Below, piece after piece: positions 34,502 to 46,702 of a stretch of DNA of 64,000 nt. The notes below the pieces were generated by a model. It was given only the letters and a program-made list of their open reading frames with translations. It was not told the DNA's origin and searched no databases. Position numbers and translations under genes: made by a program. The stretch's first letter is position 1, and the number at the start of each line of letters is the position of its first letter. The stretch lies in assembly GCA_022059125.1 (NCBI GenBank), contig JAEUWY010000005.1:5084001-5148000 (forward strand). The letters run 5' to 3'. This DNA comes from Corynespora cassiicola. Its lineage: Eukaryota > Ascomycota > Dothideomycetes > Pleosporales > Corynesporascaceae.

Positions 34502-37500
34502 GTCGTCTCCCTTCCTCTCAAGTGTGGGTGGTGGCAGTCTGTTCGTGGTCGGGCAGATGACGTTGCCCTTGTGTTGTTTCCTCTCAAGCGAGATGGGAAG
34601 CAGCGACGAAGCCTCCTCTTGGACAGCCAGAAAGAGCCTGGAATCAACTCAAGAAGGTGATCTGTGTAGTCCCCACGGGCCTTATAAAAAAGTCCCCGCA
34701 GAAGAGTATAGTCAGAGTGGCCAATGCACCAGTTCTCTCCACCGCACGACGCTCCGCGGGAGTGGAGGATCTACCTGAAATATGGGAGACTGTTCAAGAA
34801 TGCTGGAGCCACACCCGCAGATGTGAACAGCTGGTCCATCCCAGTATAGAATAGACTTCGATATTACGGCTGACTAGGATTCAGATACGTTGCATGGACT
34901 TGCATAGTCGATGGCTGTGTGAGATATTCGGACCGACGACTTGGAGCGTTAGCCTGCGACAACGTAGTTTATGCGGGCCCGGTGCGTGGACCCCAAGCTG
35001 AGATTGCCGACGGCTGTTGGCCGATTAGCTTCCTTGACATAGTCTGTCGTCTAAATGCTAGCTGAGAGGGCTGAGAGGGCTGTGCGTCCTTTTCTGTGTA
35101 TAAGCAACGCCTTGCGGCACCCATCTTTCCTACGGCTTCACGGTGCGCCTCGAGCACGCTGTACGTAACCGGCCCTTGGAACAGTGCTTGCACATGCAGG
35201 TGGCGCAATCCCTACTACGGCATGCAAAATCCCGTTCCACGATGCTTGGCTCGCTGGAGGGACTTGGAAGGTCCTTGCTCTGTGATGGGGCTCGACCCTC
35301 GTGCTGCCCGCCCGTGGCTCGGCCCACTGCAGCTATTCTATCCCACCATGGCCCTTGTATACCACAACAGCGCCTATGCGCGATTTTGTAATCGGCCTGT
35401 AGCTTTGCGTCGCCAGCGGCAGAGAGCTGCTTTGATTGGGCTCCCACATGTTCGCTAGAGAATCAATCCCTGCCCCTGTAAGGTTGTGTAGCTTGAACGC
35501 CGGTAACACGGCGTCCAGCTGCAGAGGAAGAAGGTTCGCAAATGAGGATGCACCAGTGAGGCTCTTTAGGCTCGGGGATGATGTCGCTCCCGTTGGCTCC
35601 TCCGTGATCTTCGCCATTGATGGCGAATGGAGCGCCGCCTTGGAGCGCAATTGATCGATTACGCCAATTAATTGCCCCCGGCTGTGTATCTGTCAAGATC
35701 GAACCATTCTCTGGGGACGATCATCTGGGCGACGTCCTGCTGACAGCACACTGTATCCACACCGCTCTCGCAGCTCGGAGCTTAGGGTCTATTTACTTTG
35801 TCTTACGCCCCAGTACGCCCCAGCCCGCACCAACCTTCACGGCTCTTTTACCCATGTCGAATGATGGCGGCATGTAAACCATGTCCACCCCACATTTGCG
35901 TTCCCAACAGCTGCCGACAGATGGGGGGCTGCATTTTCTAGCGCCTCCGGCCAGCAGGATGTCAATGCTTCCACGCTCAATCAAGTTAACTATAACGGAG
36001 AATTGGAGAAAAGAGGAAACTCCAAGGGAACCAGTGGAGTAGAGTCTAGAATCGGATGCCATAAGAAACCGGCGATGTGAGTCGAAGGGGGGGCATCTGT
36101 GATCCCCCAGGAACAATGCTTTTACGAACTGCGCGATACCCCTCTCAACAAGCCATAAGCAGAGAGAAAAGCAGGCTACAGAGCCCATCCAATTGGGTTA
36201 GAAGACAAGCCGCCTGCTCAACTGGTATTCGATCGAATGATTTACCAAGTAGAGGCCGGGTAATTCGGTTGGTCTCTGTAGTCACAAGAAGGTAAGCCCA
36301 TTTGTAACTGACAAAACTGAGTGGGCGCCCCAGCCCTCGGCAGCAACCGAGTTTCGACCACAGTCACCGTGACCCGTCGGGTGAAAATTGTATTGCTCAA
36401 CATTGACCGCTGAGATTGAATAACATCGGAAAATTCACCACCACTAGGACGAATTCCCTCAGGCTCGGAAGCGAGCAATCGGGTCCCAACCGAGCCTCGT
36501 CTGCCACGTTGCCGACGAACGGTTGCACGCGAGTCCACATGTTGACACTTGATAGCATGCGAAGAGGTTTGAAGAGGCGAGAAACTCGTGGCCATGTCTT
36601 ACATCGTGGCAGCAATTTCGACGTACGAAGGCCCTCCTCTAAATCTCCGCCGATGCAGGGACGGCCGGCTTTGGAAAGAGGCGCATAGAGTTTGCTGTTG
36701 ACATGGGAGGGGGGCTGGCTGTCTGAACGCTTGTTTTGTTGCAGAGGGAGCCGCAGGGTCTTCCGGGAGCGTGTTTGGTGAACGATGGCGTTCAAAGGCC
36801 GAAATAGCAACGTACTCTGTCCTTCCACTCGACTATGCTGGTGAACAAGGGATCGTGATGTAGATTCCTTACATGTTCATGGCCCATCGCTGGTCGCACA
36901 ACTCACGAAGGGCTACATGGTGTGAGACATCTGCGCTGTCCTTCGCCTGCGCCGAAACAGACCGCTAAACGTCTGTCCAAAGAAAGTTGCCTCCGTCAGT
37001 ATGGTCTGGTTGCACTGCTCTTCGTCAACAACCTCGTGGACAGGCGCGATCGCAGAACATGGCTATCCGTCATGACGCTGGTCTCCCATCGATGCAGCAC
37101 AATCTACATCATCGCCATCGTCCACGCGAGACAAAATTTTAGGGTTTGTACCGTTCAGAATGAAACGAAACGTGGTGTTGACGCGTCCGAGATGTGTTGT
37201 TGAGACAGCAGCGCAGGTACATGAGACGATACGAGAGGGGCGGAAACACCAAAACTGAGCTGAAAATAGACGGCGGCTACGGCCCGAGCCACCACCGTCG
37301 AACTGGGGCCATCCAACACAAAAAATCAGATGATAACAGCCAATACAGAAGACAAATATTTTTTCAGGGTCTGTCACTGACTATATGCTTTGCGGTCGGG
37401 TCTCGTTAGAGACGGGGGCAGTGCAGAAACCGCGCTGGGCCGTGAAGGTAGAGGGAGGCACGCCAGTTACCCCACTTTTGTAACGAGCTATTGGTTGCTT

Positions 37501-38332
37501 GGGTTCAGCCTTGTCGGATGAGAGGCGAGCTTTCGCTTTTGTTAGAATAGTTCGACTGCAAGACCTGTGCGCTTTTTGGCCTAATTTGGGCTGTGTAGAT
37601 TTCGCCCCAGCAGCCTCGAAACCACTAGACAATTTCGGCCAAGTCGTTGATATTTTTATGAAGCTGAATAACAGTTTCATAAATAGCCAACAGTGGCGGC
37701 ATCTGCGAGAAGAAAGTATATGACGTAGCGAGCTCTGGCATAGAACAGGCTTTCTGCAATCCAATGCCGTGGTGATGCCGCATGCCGCAGTGCCGTAATA
37801 GGCCGATACCCCGCCCATACCGAGGCCCGCTTACTCGCCCTTCGTTCCCACTCATCGATGCACGCGTTTAATCATCACACTGAGCTCGAACAGAAGTCGT
37901 ACGATTAGTGCGCATAGTCCTCGGCTGCCTGACTTAAACCCTGGCTTCTCAGATACACTACGCTTGCACTGATCGGGAAAAGCGGCGGCCGACGCATCCC
38001 AAGGTACAACGATTGCCATTCTGACTCCAATGAAGACGCCGGTACGGTATCACGAACCAGAACTAAATATTCAATGGCATGGATAATAATCAGCCCGCAT
38101 GCTGAATAATTGAGGTAGAGACTCAATACGGAGGGGAGAGCTATACACTTCACCCATACTGGATTTTACAGGTTCCAATATGAAGGATTCAAGTTAGCAT
38201 CAAGCTGATATGGTCGAGTACAAAATGTACATAAATCATCAAGTGTTCCCTCATAATTTGAAGCATCCAAAAGACACCCCTTCACAGTAATCGTATTGCA
38301 TTCCAACGTTGCCTCTCCCACCGTGTCACAAT
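34502..38332. other. 3.8 kb gene-poor intergenic region
   Basis: This is the largest gap in the window. Many frames of 60-145 codons occur on both strands, but none has a domain, convincing start context or splice pattern. Composition is near even, so this is not an AT-rich transposon graveyard. It may hold long promoters, non-coding RNA or fast-evolving orphan genes that I cannot resolve. The last 50 bp before 38333 are CT-rich, consistent with the leader of the NmrA-like gene. Confidence 0.4.
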
Positions 38333-39386
38333 ATGCCTGCACCCCTCAAGAACATCATCATCGCAGGGGCAACTGGCTCCGTCGGCGCCCCGATCCTATC
38401 CGCCCTCCTGGAAGCCCAAACTTTCAACATCACAGTCCTTTCCCGTGCCTCCTCCCCGGCCACCTTTCCACCTAACATCCGCGCCATCAAAATCTCCGAC
38501 GGATACCCCCTCGCCGAGCTCACTGAAGCCTTCGCAGGCCAAGATGCCGCCATCATCGCCCTATCTACCCAAACCGTGGCCCACAAAGACGGCTCCCAAA
38601 AAGATGACCTCCCATTCCGCCTCATCGACGCCGCTGTCGCAGCAGGCGTCAAGCGCTTCATCCCCAGCGAATTCGGCACCAACAACCTCGACCCCAAAGC
38701 CCGGAGCCTATCCCCCGTCTACAACGCCAAAGGCGAGATGCTCGAGTACTTGATGAAGAAGAGCAAGGAATCCGACGGAAAGTTGACCTGGACGAGTTTC
38801 TCCTGCGGCTCGTGGCTGGATTGGTACGTTTCTTTCCCCCCCCCTCCCCCCATCCTTCCCCAGAACAAAGTTTCATCCCCAGTCTTAGGTTTGCAAAACA
38901 CTAACCCAGACCAGGGCCCTGGACCCCGCGAAATCGGGAAACTTCCTCTTCATCGACGTTAAGAACCGCAAGGCGACCGTGTACGACAAGGGCACCTCGC
39001 CCTTTACGGTCACGACGTCTAAGAACACGGGGTTGGCCGTTGCCCGCGCGCTAGCTGAGCCAGAGCTATCGGCGAATCGGCAGGTCTTCTTGCGTGACTT
39101 TAGCACCAACTCGCTCAGCATTATTGCCGCTCTCGAGGCAGAGATGGGGCATAAGTTCGCGGTTGAGGAGAGGGAGAGTGCGCCAGAGATGAAGGAGAGG
39201 AGGGAGAAGTACGATGCTGGGGATTGGAATGCCATGTTTCCGCTCCTGGCAATTAGTTTTGTGGGGGATGTGGACGTTGGGGTGAACTTCAAAGAGGAAG
39301 AGTTGTGGAATGAGAAGCTGGGTCTGCCCAAAGCGACGCTTGAGCAGGTCATCAAGGAGGCGGTAGAGCTGGCAGAGCGTAGCTGA
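38333..39386 (+). CDS. NmrA-like / isoflavone-reductase family NAD(P)-binding protein
   Basis: Exons 38333-38823 and 38915-39386 give 320 aa. The atypical-SDR Rossmann motif AGATGSVG starts at about residue 12. IPSEFGTN, the conserved block of isoflavone reductase-like proteins, follows, then a C-terminal substrate domain. The Lys that serves catalysis in plant reductases is expected near NAKGEM, which is present. Fungal relatives (CipA-like, NmrA-like) are either reductases in secondary metabolism or redox sensors, and the sequence does not decide. The intron contains a C-run after the donor. Two AG acceptors are nearby, and 38914 is chosen for phase. Confidence 0.9.
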
Positions 39387-39600
39387 TGAAACCTCAGACA
39401 AATGGCAGAGAAGCAGCAGGTTTTATCCAGGAAATTTTCTTCATATTAAACGCGTTACCTCGTGCTACCGTAATACTAGTTACATTGTGACCCCCGCTAT
39501 GCAATTTCATCAGGGATGTACATTTGATTAAACAAGTGGTGATAGAATGGTCAAATCTGACGAGGAAGAGTTTTGTATCCTGATTAAAATCATGACACTA

Positions 39601-40957
39601 TTACTTAGTGTCCTTGGTGGAAAGAGGACTTTTAGGGGGCGTATCCAAGAAGGATACGCTACGTTTAGGGGAGCTCGAAGGGGTGGAGCTCATATCATAT
39701 TCGTACCACACGCCTTTGACACGACGATTGAGCTTCCGTGGGCCTGGGCTAACGCAGTTGCTGTTTCCATTCAAGGGTGGTGGTCCACCACTTGAAGTAA
39801 GATTCGTGCTAACGGTATGTCCCAGATTCTCGATGGTACGCATCATGTTCTCGCAGCTCTTGGACAGTTGTGACTGGCCCTCTGCAAGACTCTTGATCTG
39901 GTCAGCATTGCTTTTGAGGACCGATTTGACTTGCTCCTGGTTCTGGAACGCAGCGTTGGAAAGGGCAATGTAGTGAGTGGCATTCTGGTCCATCATAGAC
40001 TGGAGCTTTGCCTGTCCATCAGCAAGCGCCTTGATCTGGGTAGTGTTTGCTTCGTTGATTTCCTGCATGCGCTGGAGCCCCTGCGACTGGGCGACGGAAA
40101 GCGCGCGGATGTGTGCGCTGTTCTCGGAAATCATGTCGTTCATCCTGCCCAGCTCCGCACTCAACTTGCTCATGTCGAAGTCGCTATCCTTTGCTTTCTC
40201 CCTGATGGGTGGAGGGGAACCGAGGGCGGATACTGGATTGCCCTTGTAGTCTTGAATCGGTATGACGCCCGCAGATGCGCCATCGCCGGGCGCATAGAAC
40301 CACTTGTCCCGCAGCTCAAAGAACTTTGGGTTGTCCTGTATCTGCTCTTGCATGTCGTCGCCCTTTAGGATGAAGAGTTGAGGGCCCATGCGCAGGGAAT
40401 CGGGGTATTCGCGTTTAACGAGAGACCACCAATGGTCGCAGACGGAAGCTGAGGCAAAGGTAAGGATATAAGGTGGAGACTGGGCGTAGTCGCTCTACAG
40501 TCGACGGTCAGCATGTATCGAGGGCTTGATATTGGCAAATATTAGGGAGGTCGATTGGGTTCAGGAAAGAGAAGACATCTGATAGCAGCCCACAAGGGGG
40601 GTGCCGATCAGAAGTAGCCATGGAAGTGTGTGTTGAGAGAGTGGCAGCAACAAAACGAAATAAAGAAAAAGGGCGATCTACTGCTAATACCTTCTGCGCA
40701 TAGGCATAGAACAGATTCTCCGTCGGCGCGTCGTCGTTTGGCTGCGGATGGACCGGCCGGGGCGTATTCGGCTGGCTTTTTGGACTACCATTTCCCATGA
40801 TCAAGCCTGCGGCGAGGGAAATGGACGGCTTCTTTCGCGACTGTTCCTTGATCGAGTAAGACTCGGTGGAGTGAGTGCCTGTGGAGAAGGACTCCGTCAC
40901 CGAGTGGCTCGCATCCAGAAGAGCGCTGAAGTCGGGCATGCTGGTTGGGCGGGACAT
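39601..40957 (-). CDS. conserved hypothetical protein with repeated coiled coil
   Basis: I do not recognise a named domain. Minus-strand exons 40957-40691 and 40494-39601 (196-nt intron) give 386 aa. The N-terminal ~90 residues are Ser/Pro-rich and probably disordered. A globular part follows with YILTFASASVCDHWWSLVKR and KFFELRDKWFYAPG. The second half has four diverged repeats of about 24 residues with the core I-x-A-L-x-x-G-Q-x-x-L (for example TTQIKALADGQAKLQSMM and ADQIKSLAEGQSQLS), predicting a long coiled coil. The C-terminus is a Ser/Pro-rich basic tail (SSSPKRSVSFLDTPPKSP) with likely kinase sites. A scaffold role is only an inference. Confidence 0.75.
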
Positions 40958-41898
40958 TTTAGTGCAGTGAAATTAACGAACGACTGAGTTAATAGAAAGG
41001 CGAAGTGCGACGGCGAGGACACGAGGGGTTTTGGGCGGTTCCAGGAATTCTGGCCAAGTTCAAAAAGAAAGCGTGCATACAGCTGGGTCGCATCCCAGGG
41101 TCTTGATGGGATCCCGGCCTATGACGCAAAGGATGCCAGGGTCACTGTCGCGGTTCGCGGGAACCTCTGCAAAAACAGCATCGCAGGTGGAGAAGCAGTG
41201 GAGGCGGACGGCCCTTTTGCCATCGCATTGTGCGACTTTGCAATGGGATGTGCTGAAGGACTGACGCCAATGGGCCGGAAAGGGGATGGGACTGTCAAAC
41301 TGTAGCCCGTTTCACGCCTGCCTCCTCCCGGTTGTACGCCAATCGAGTGGCAAGCACGCAGCTGCGCTATAATTAGCGGCCTCGAGAAGGTTTGTGAGGC
41401 GCATCATGTCCTGCCCTGAGAGTTCGACGCTGGAGGAGTTTGATGGCAATGGAGGAGCGTCCGGGTTGACGGTTGGGAGGTGCCCAGGTGTGCGCTCGGG
41501 GTGCACGTGCCGGGTGTCCCCTTTCGTCCTAGCGCCCTTGATGCCTCGGCACCTCCTGCTCATCCCTTTCCACGTCTCCTCTGGAGTGTAGCGCATCTGG
41601 TTGCTGCGCGTCGGAAAATCCTAGAGGCATTCAATGCGGATGCCGCCGGATCTCCATACCGAGCGCAACAACCTGCGCTTCGAGACTGTGGCCGCGTAAC
41701 ACGACACACTGCAGATGCAGATGGGGGGTGCGCCGGATCAGCTGGAAGAGCTGCAATCACCGCAGTAGTGCCTTTACAGTGCCACCCAGTTTTCTGTCTA
41801 CTTATATTGTTTGGAGAAACAGTCCCCCATGAGCTAGCCGGCATCCCCCTTCGCATGCCGTCCCCTTTGCGTTGATTAAAGGGGAGGTACTTAGGCGA
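40958..41898. other. intergenic region upstream of possible small gene
   Basis: No gene is supported on either strand. The frames here are short, Arg/Pro-rich and overlap each other. The final part leads into the TATA box at 41899. Confidence 0.4.
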
Positions 41899-41904
41899 TA
41901 TAAA
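41899..41904 (+). promoter_or_regulatory. TATA box of the possible small gene
   Basis: TATAAA lies about 96 bp upstream of the ATG at 42000. A C/T-rich leader lies between them, which is the usual fungal promoter-leader layout. Confidence 0.4.
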
Positions 41905-41999
41905 TGGGCCGGCTGCTTTTTTCCCCTCAGCCCTCAACGCGTCTCTCTTAGCCGTAAACAAACCTCACTACCCCCCGATTCCACCACTTCGAAGGCACG

Positions 42000-42238
42000 A
42001 TGACTCTCTTTGCTCTATTGACAAAATCCATTGCCAAGTCATCTCCCACATTTACGGTAATTGATCTGCAATCAGGTGATGTCTGCCTTAGTGATCGCCA
42101 GCGCCATGCAGGGCAAAGCCAAGTTGGCTCGGGTGCTTAATCGACATCTACTAGATTATCGATTCTGTTATGATCGACGACTTGACCAGCCGAGTCAAGG
42201 ATGCACCATCGATACGTGACCGACCCGAAGTCCTATAG
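42000..42238 (+). CDS. possible small spliced gene (46 aa), unknown
   Basis: Proposed from gene structure rather than similarity. A TATA box and a C/T-rich leader precede an ATG at 42000. Exon 1 (42000-42056) ends at a GTAATT donor, and exon 2 (42155-42238) starts after a CTAG acceptor. The intron is 98 nt and in phase 0. The product begins MTLFALLTKSIAKSS, an amphipathic Lys/Ser-containing N-terminus that could be a mitochondrial presequence or membrane helix. It ends with an acidic/basic tail DDLTSRVKDAPSIRDRPEVL. I recognise no family. A strong-looking GTATGC directly follows the stop, so the true transcript might be spliced differently. Confidence 0.3.
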
Positions 42239-43266
42239 GTATGCTGGTTGCATGCCACTCGGGGATCAATAGATCAACGCCTACTCAGCTTCCCCCTCTT
42301 CATCAACCAATGACCCTACTCGAAGCTGGTCGCATTCTTGTATTTGTTACCACGCCCAATGCTTCCCATTAGAGTACCAGAGGAACCTTTGAGATGGCAT
42401 CAATCCACATGTCTGTCCCTCTAAATTTCCAATACCGATCACGAGCTAGCGAACGAACAAAAGGTTTTCGGTTAGCTGCTTCACCGATGCCGATCGATGC
42501 TGCAGTCATAACCAGGGTATATCTTTCCAGTCTGCTTCAATTTGGATTTCATGCAGGAAAAAAGCCGCCAAGTTGCAGATATTATTGAATTGCTCGCGTG
42601 GAGTCGTTCGATAAGCGCTACATCTGGGTTATACGGCTGTTAAGTACCGAGGCATAGCTCACCATTCAAGGAAAGGTTATCACCAGTGTCAACTCTTTAC
42701 CTACATGCAATGACTGCCTAAGAGGTCAATAGGGGTAAAGAGCGAGTTTCGCAAAACATTTTTTCTTCTAGGAACCACTCTCTACTAGTTCCTTTAAACT
42801 GAATATATAATGTAAGTATATATTCTAGACAGTGCTTGTGATGGCTCCATTACTTCCTATTTGTTATTTTTAGAAGTTTGCAGCTACAGCTGGATACAAA
42901 TTACATAATCTCTTAACATAGATCATTACTAAGTCTAGATATTATTGACTGGAAAATTTAAAATCTCGAGCTATTAACGATAATTATTCTATAGATCCCA
43001 AAACCTTTAGTAAAACAAACAATTAAGACTTACTGCCTGATCTCGTAAAGTAAGCGGGCACAAAATACCAAAAGCAAGGTTGTGTCACATACTAAGAGAG
43101 TCATTGTTTCTACTGCCTTTCACCTTCACTCCGACAGAGATTTCATATTGGTGTTTGCCGATACCTCTACTTCCCTACCTCACACCCACGATCGTCCACA
43201 GCCTTGCAAATTTAAACCCTTTTTCCTCTAGAAAGCGCCACCATCTCTAGCTACAATCCAAAAGTC
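42239..43266. other. intergenic, partly AT-rich, upstream of CrtC-like gene
   Basis: 42700-43050 is AT-rich without open frames. 43100-43266 is C/T-rich and looks like the leader of the CrtC-like gene. Nothing else is supported. Confidence 0.4.
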
Positions 43267-44541
43267 ATGCACCTTGCCCGTGTCCTAGCTGGTCTTCTCG
43301 GCTTAGGGAGCGTCGGCCTCATCTCGGCTGACTGTCACAAGGAATTCAATTTCCCCAATGAATTGACTATACAGCCCGTTGAGGCACCTTACTTTACAAA
43401 CTCGACGACTCTCCAATACGGTCTCGATGCCCCCTTTGTGGTGCCACGTCCGAATGCCACTAGCTTCAACATATGGCATTTCGACGCCGTGAACCCAGCC
43501 AATCCTAAAGAGGCCATTACAGTCACCTTCTATCTTGCGAGCAATGAAAGCTTCCCTCCAAATGATCAAACAGAAGATGCCATGTCCGTCGAGGTGATCC
43601 TTAATCTGGCAGACGGGACGAAGGTTCCAATCTTTTTGGAAGCACGAGATGCCGCCCATGGTGGCGCCTTTACTTTCGAGGCAGGTTGCGGGAAAAGTTT
43701 GGTCAGCAAGTGGGAGACTTGCTTCTCCAAGTTCGAGTTCAGTCCCGCGACAGGCTGGGTGATCACATTCGATGCTGCTTATATAGGACTCTCGGGCAAA
43801 GTCACATTGAGCCCGGTAAGATTATCTTATTTTCCCTTCACAGCATCCGGGAGATAAGTTCCGCCGTGATCTGGCGATTCTAGAGGTGCTTTCGAAGGCG
43901 CCATTCTCGTTTTCATTATTATTCTCGAGGTCTATTTGCGCAAGCTAACCGGCGAAAAGATCCAGCATGAACGTCTGCCCTGCTCTATTCTGACCACCCA
44001 CCCGGACCAAACCCTCAAGGCAGCCAGAGATCTCGGCTGGACAAACTCGGTTCCCGACGCCAAAGCTTCGGTCGACATCAGCCTCAACAGTCGCACCAAG
44101 AACATCCGGCTTAACTTCAATGAAGGCGTCGGATACCACGATGTCATGTACTCTGATGGTCGTTTCAGAGCACGCGTCAAATACATGCATTGGGGTCACG
44201 CACGCCTGAGGAACTACAGCCTCGTGTGGCTGATGTCTGAAAACCACCAGGGAGAGCAGATGGTGCGCAAGTATGTGTCTCCTATCAAGGATCACATCGA
44301 TGAGGCCAATCCTTTCATTTCATGCCAAGGTAGCCTCACTACTTCGCCTGACGAGGTCGCTTTCGAGATGGATGGTGGATCAAGTGTGTACTCTTCCTCA
44401 AAGGCCATCTTGAAGTTTCAAGACAAGCAAGTCGTTCGCGATGTCAAAGGCTTGAAGCAATGGATAGGAAAGGTCTCTGGTCAGATTTACGATGAGCAGA
44501 TTGAGGGCGTAGTCTCCTTCTTTGAGTACCATGCCGAGTGA
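43267..44541 (+). CDS. secreted CrtC/AttH lipocalin-like protein (Diels-Alderase superfamily)
   Basis: A signal peptide (to about residue 21, ISAD) is followed by the two-lobed lipocalin-like fold annotated as hydroxyneurosporene synthase (CrtC)-like in fungi. This superfamily also contains fungal Diels-Alderases and related cyclases. Exon 1 is 43267-43815. Exon 2 starts at 43960 or 43966 and ends at 44541, for 376 or 374 aa. The intron is supported by GTAAGA, the branch site GCTAAC and the restored LSP...LPC segment. The hallmark second-lobe block is present as GVGYHD and WGHARLRNYSLVW, but the usual NWG after GYHD is replaced by VMY. The reaction is unknown. Its nearest enzyme neighbour is the epoxide hydrolase 2 kb downstream. 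Confidence 0.75.
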
Positions 44542-46702
44542 GAGGGGGTGTGTCCTGAGTCCTAACGTGAGAGGCAATGGCTATAAGCACAGTCAAAGGT
44601 CAGATGTAAATAGGCTTTAGAGAAAAGTGAATAAAGTCTAGTATGAGTCACAGGAATGAAACATTGCTTTATCCAATTTTCTCCATCTTGTGCATACTGA
44701 GCTGGATGCTGAAGGGATCGGCGTGACTGCGCGACACTTGGCCTATCCATAACATCTACCGATCATATCACGAAGAATCCCATATTGTGAAATCAAATAA
44801 CTACACTCCGTCCTTACAAAAGTTGTCCAACAGCGATCTATTGATGAAGTATGATGTAATTTGCAGGGACACAGTCTGAATGCAAATTGTGTAGAACACA
44901 GTAGATGCAGCAATGCATCCGTTAGAGAGAGATCATTACCTGAAATTATATTTTTAGGCTAAGGATGAATATATCGATAGCATTTCTCAGAGTGTCCCAC
45001 TTGGTACTATCTCATCTTAGCCACGCCACTGAAGAATTCACGTTGGATCCTACGCCCAGTCTTGCACAATAGGCGATCGCTAAGGATGGAATGTTTTAAT
45101 GAATCTAGTCTGAATTTAGAAGTTCTATTTTCGCTACATTGTCTTTCCTAATTCAATATTCGTGGCGTGATCATAGACGTCAAAAAGCGGATATCGCTCG
45201 CCAACGAAATTCAGCGCAACAAACACGTTCGTTTGGAAAGAGATCTAAATTGAACTGGGAACACAACTTCTGTAGTACTTCTTAAGTTAAACTTGTTCAT
45301 TAAGTATTCCCAACGAAAAAAAAATAAGGAGAGTGTTTTAAGCACACCCACACCATGCGATTCGAGAGCTGCTATCGTTCTTCTAGTAGATTCGCAATTT
45401 AGCGCGACCGTATATATTTCTCAACAAAAAAATCCTTAATATCTCATGATTTCATCTATTCCTTGACGTTAACTACTTGGCTTTTCTCCTAACCCCCTTT
45501 CATGGTGGCCTTCAATAAGATTGGTGAGCGCCACATGATATCGCACCACTGTGGTCAATGCAAGCAATCTCGATCGCATATCATCTCGTTTGTCAAGGTA
45601 TTTGGCATTAGGAATTCCTAGTCGAGCTCCCTACTTAAGTCTGGTGACGCAGTTCCAGATGATCGTCCCTGGTTTGGAGGGCCTCGCCTTGACTAGTCTC
45701 TTGGCAAATTCGTTTTAGCCCCACGTGGTCTTTGAGGATAAGTCTCTTATTTTGATTCCAATTCGGACATCGTTATATGAGTTCCTTCAAAGGCCTCGAC
45801 CCGCAGAATTGATAGTGAATTTGGAATACCTGCGAGTCAAAATTCTGTACATCTATAAGTAGACCGTGAGAACAATCTCCGGTACGTGGTTCCTTGGGAT
45901 ATGGGAGCCGGAAGAAGCGCCTGCGCGAAAAGGAGTGACGGATAGAGACCCACTTAAAACCCGAACACTCGGAAATCCGAACATGCAAATACGCCCCAGG
46001 ATTCAGAATACGCTCTAGGACCTACACCGGATTAAGTAATGAGCCTTTTACCAAGCTCTAACAAATTGCTTATCGAGCATGTCGAGAAGCTTTTTGGGCA
46101 GGTTGGAGCGTATAGGTTGGAGCGTATAGGCTGGAACGTCTACTAAGCTGGAGTAGCTGGATGGCAAAACTCTTCAAGTAAAGCTAGTACCTAACTTTAA
46201 TAATGAGCATAGCACGCGATAATGCCTTGGCAAAAATAGGGATGGAGATAGAAATCCTATTATCTGTGCTGGAGCAAATATGGCTGGTAATTCGGGTATT
46301 CTTCTCGTATAATTGAAAATGAATCACTTGATTCGCATCAAAACCTCATCACCATAGGAGATTTTTGAAGACTTGCCAAGCTGAAGAAAATTTTGCTCGA
46401 AGCTGTGCTACGCTAGCCTTTCAGGATTGGCGGGAAGAGTGCGTATATGCCCTGATCATCATGCCTCTAATCTACTGCCCTGATACTCATTGAATTCATA
46501 CGGACAAAAAGATATCTTGACCAAATGATATGGATTTGTCACGATTCTCGGTTCGGCGTCTTGATTTGAGCTCCGTTATTCAGAAAAGGATCCGTCGTGC
46601 TGCGATTGTGTGATTATTTAAAGCCATGATGGCAAGTCTCATTTTGGCATGCTCAGCAAGAACAATTTCCAAAGAAAATCCACTTGGGCCTTCATTCCTA
46701 CC
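44542..46702. other. AT-rich intergenic region with a short tandem repeat
   Basis: 2.2 kb of AT-leaning DNA without a supported gene. A minus-strand frame at 45773-45988 (71 codons) has no family resemblance. A 14-bp tandem repeat lies at 46101-46139. The area may contain decayed mobile or coding DNA, but I recognise no element. Confidence 0.4.
46101..46139 (+). repeat. 14-bp tandem repeat, about 2.7 copies
   Basis: The unit GGTTGGAGCGTATA is repeated, with the last copy diverged to GGCTGGAACGT. It lies in AT-rich non-coding DNA. Confidence 0.65.

Noticed and set aside
33470..34778. Long plus-strand frames opposite the MFS gene
   Set aside because: Shadows of the minus-strand transporter exons.
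43816..43843. 28-nt intron in the CrtC-like gene
   Set aside because: Too short for fungal splicing. The longer intron to 43959/43965 has a GCTAAC branch site and restores the family motif.
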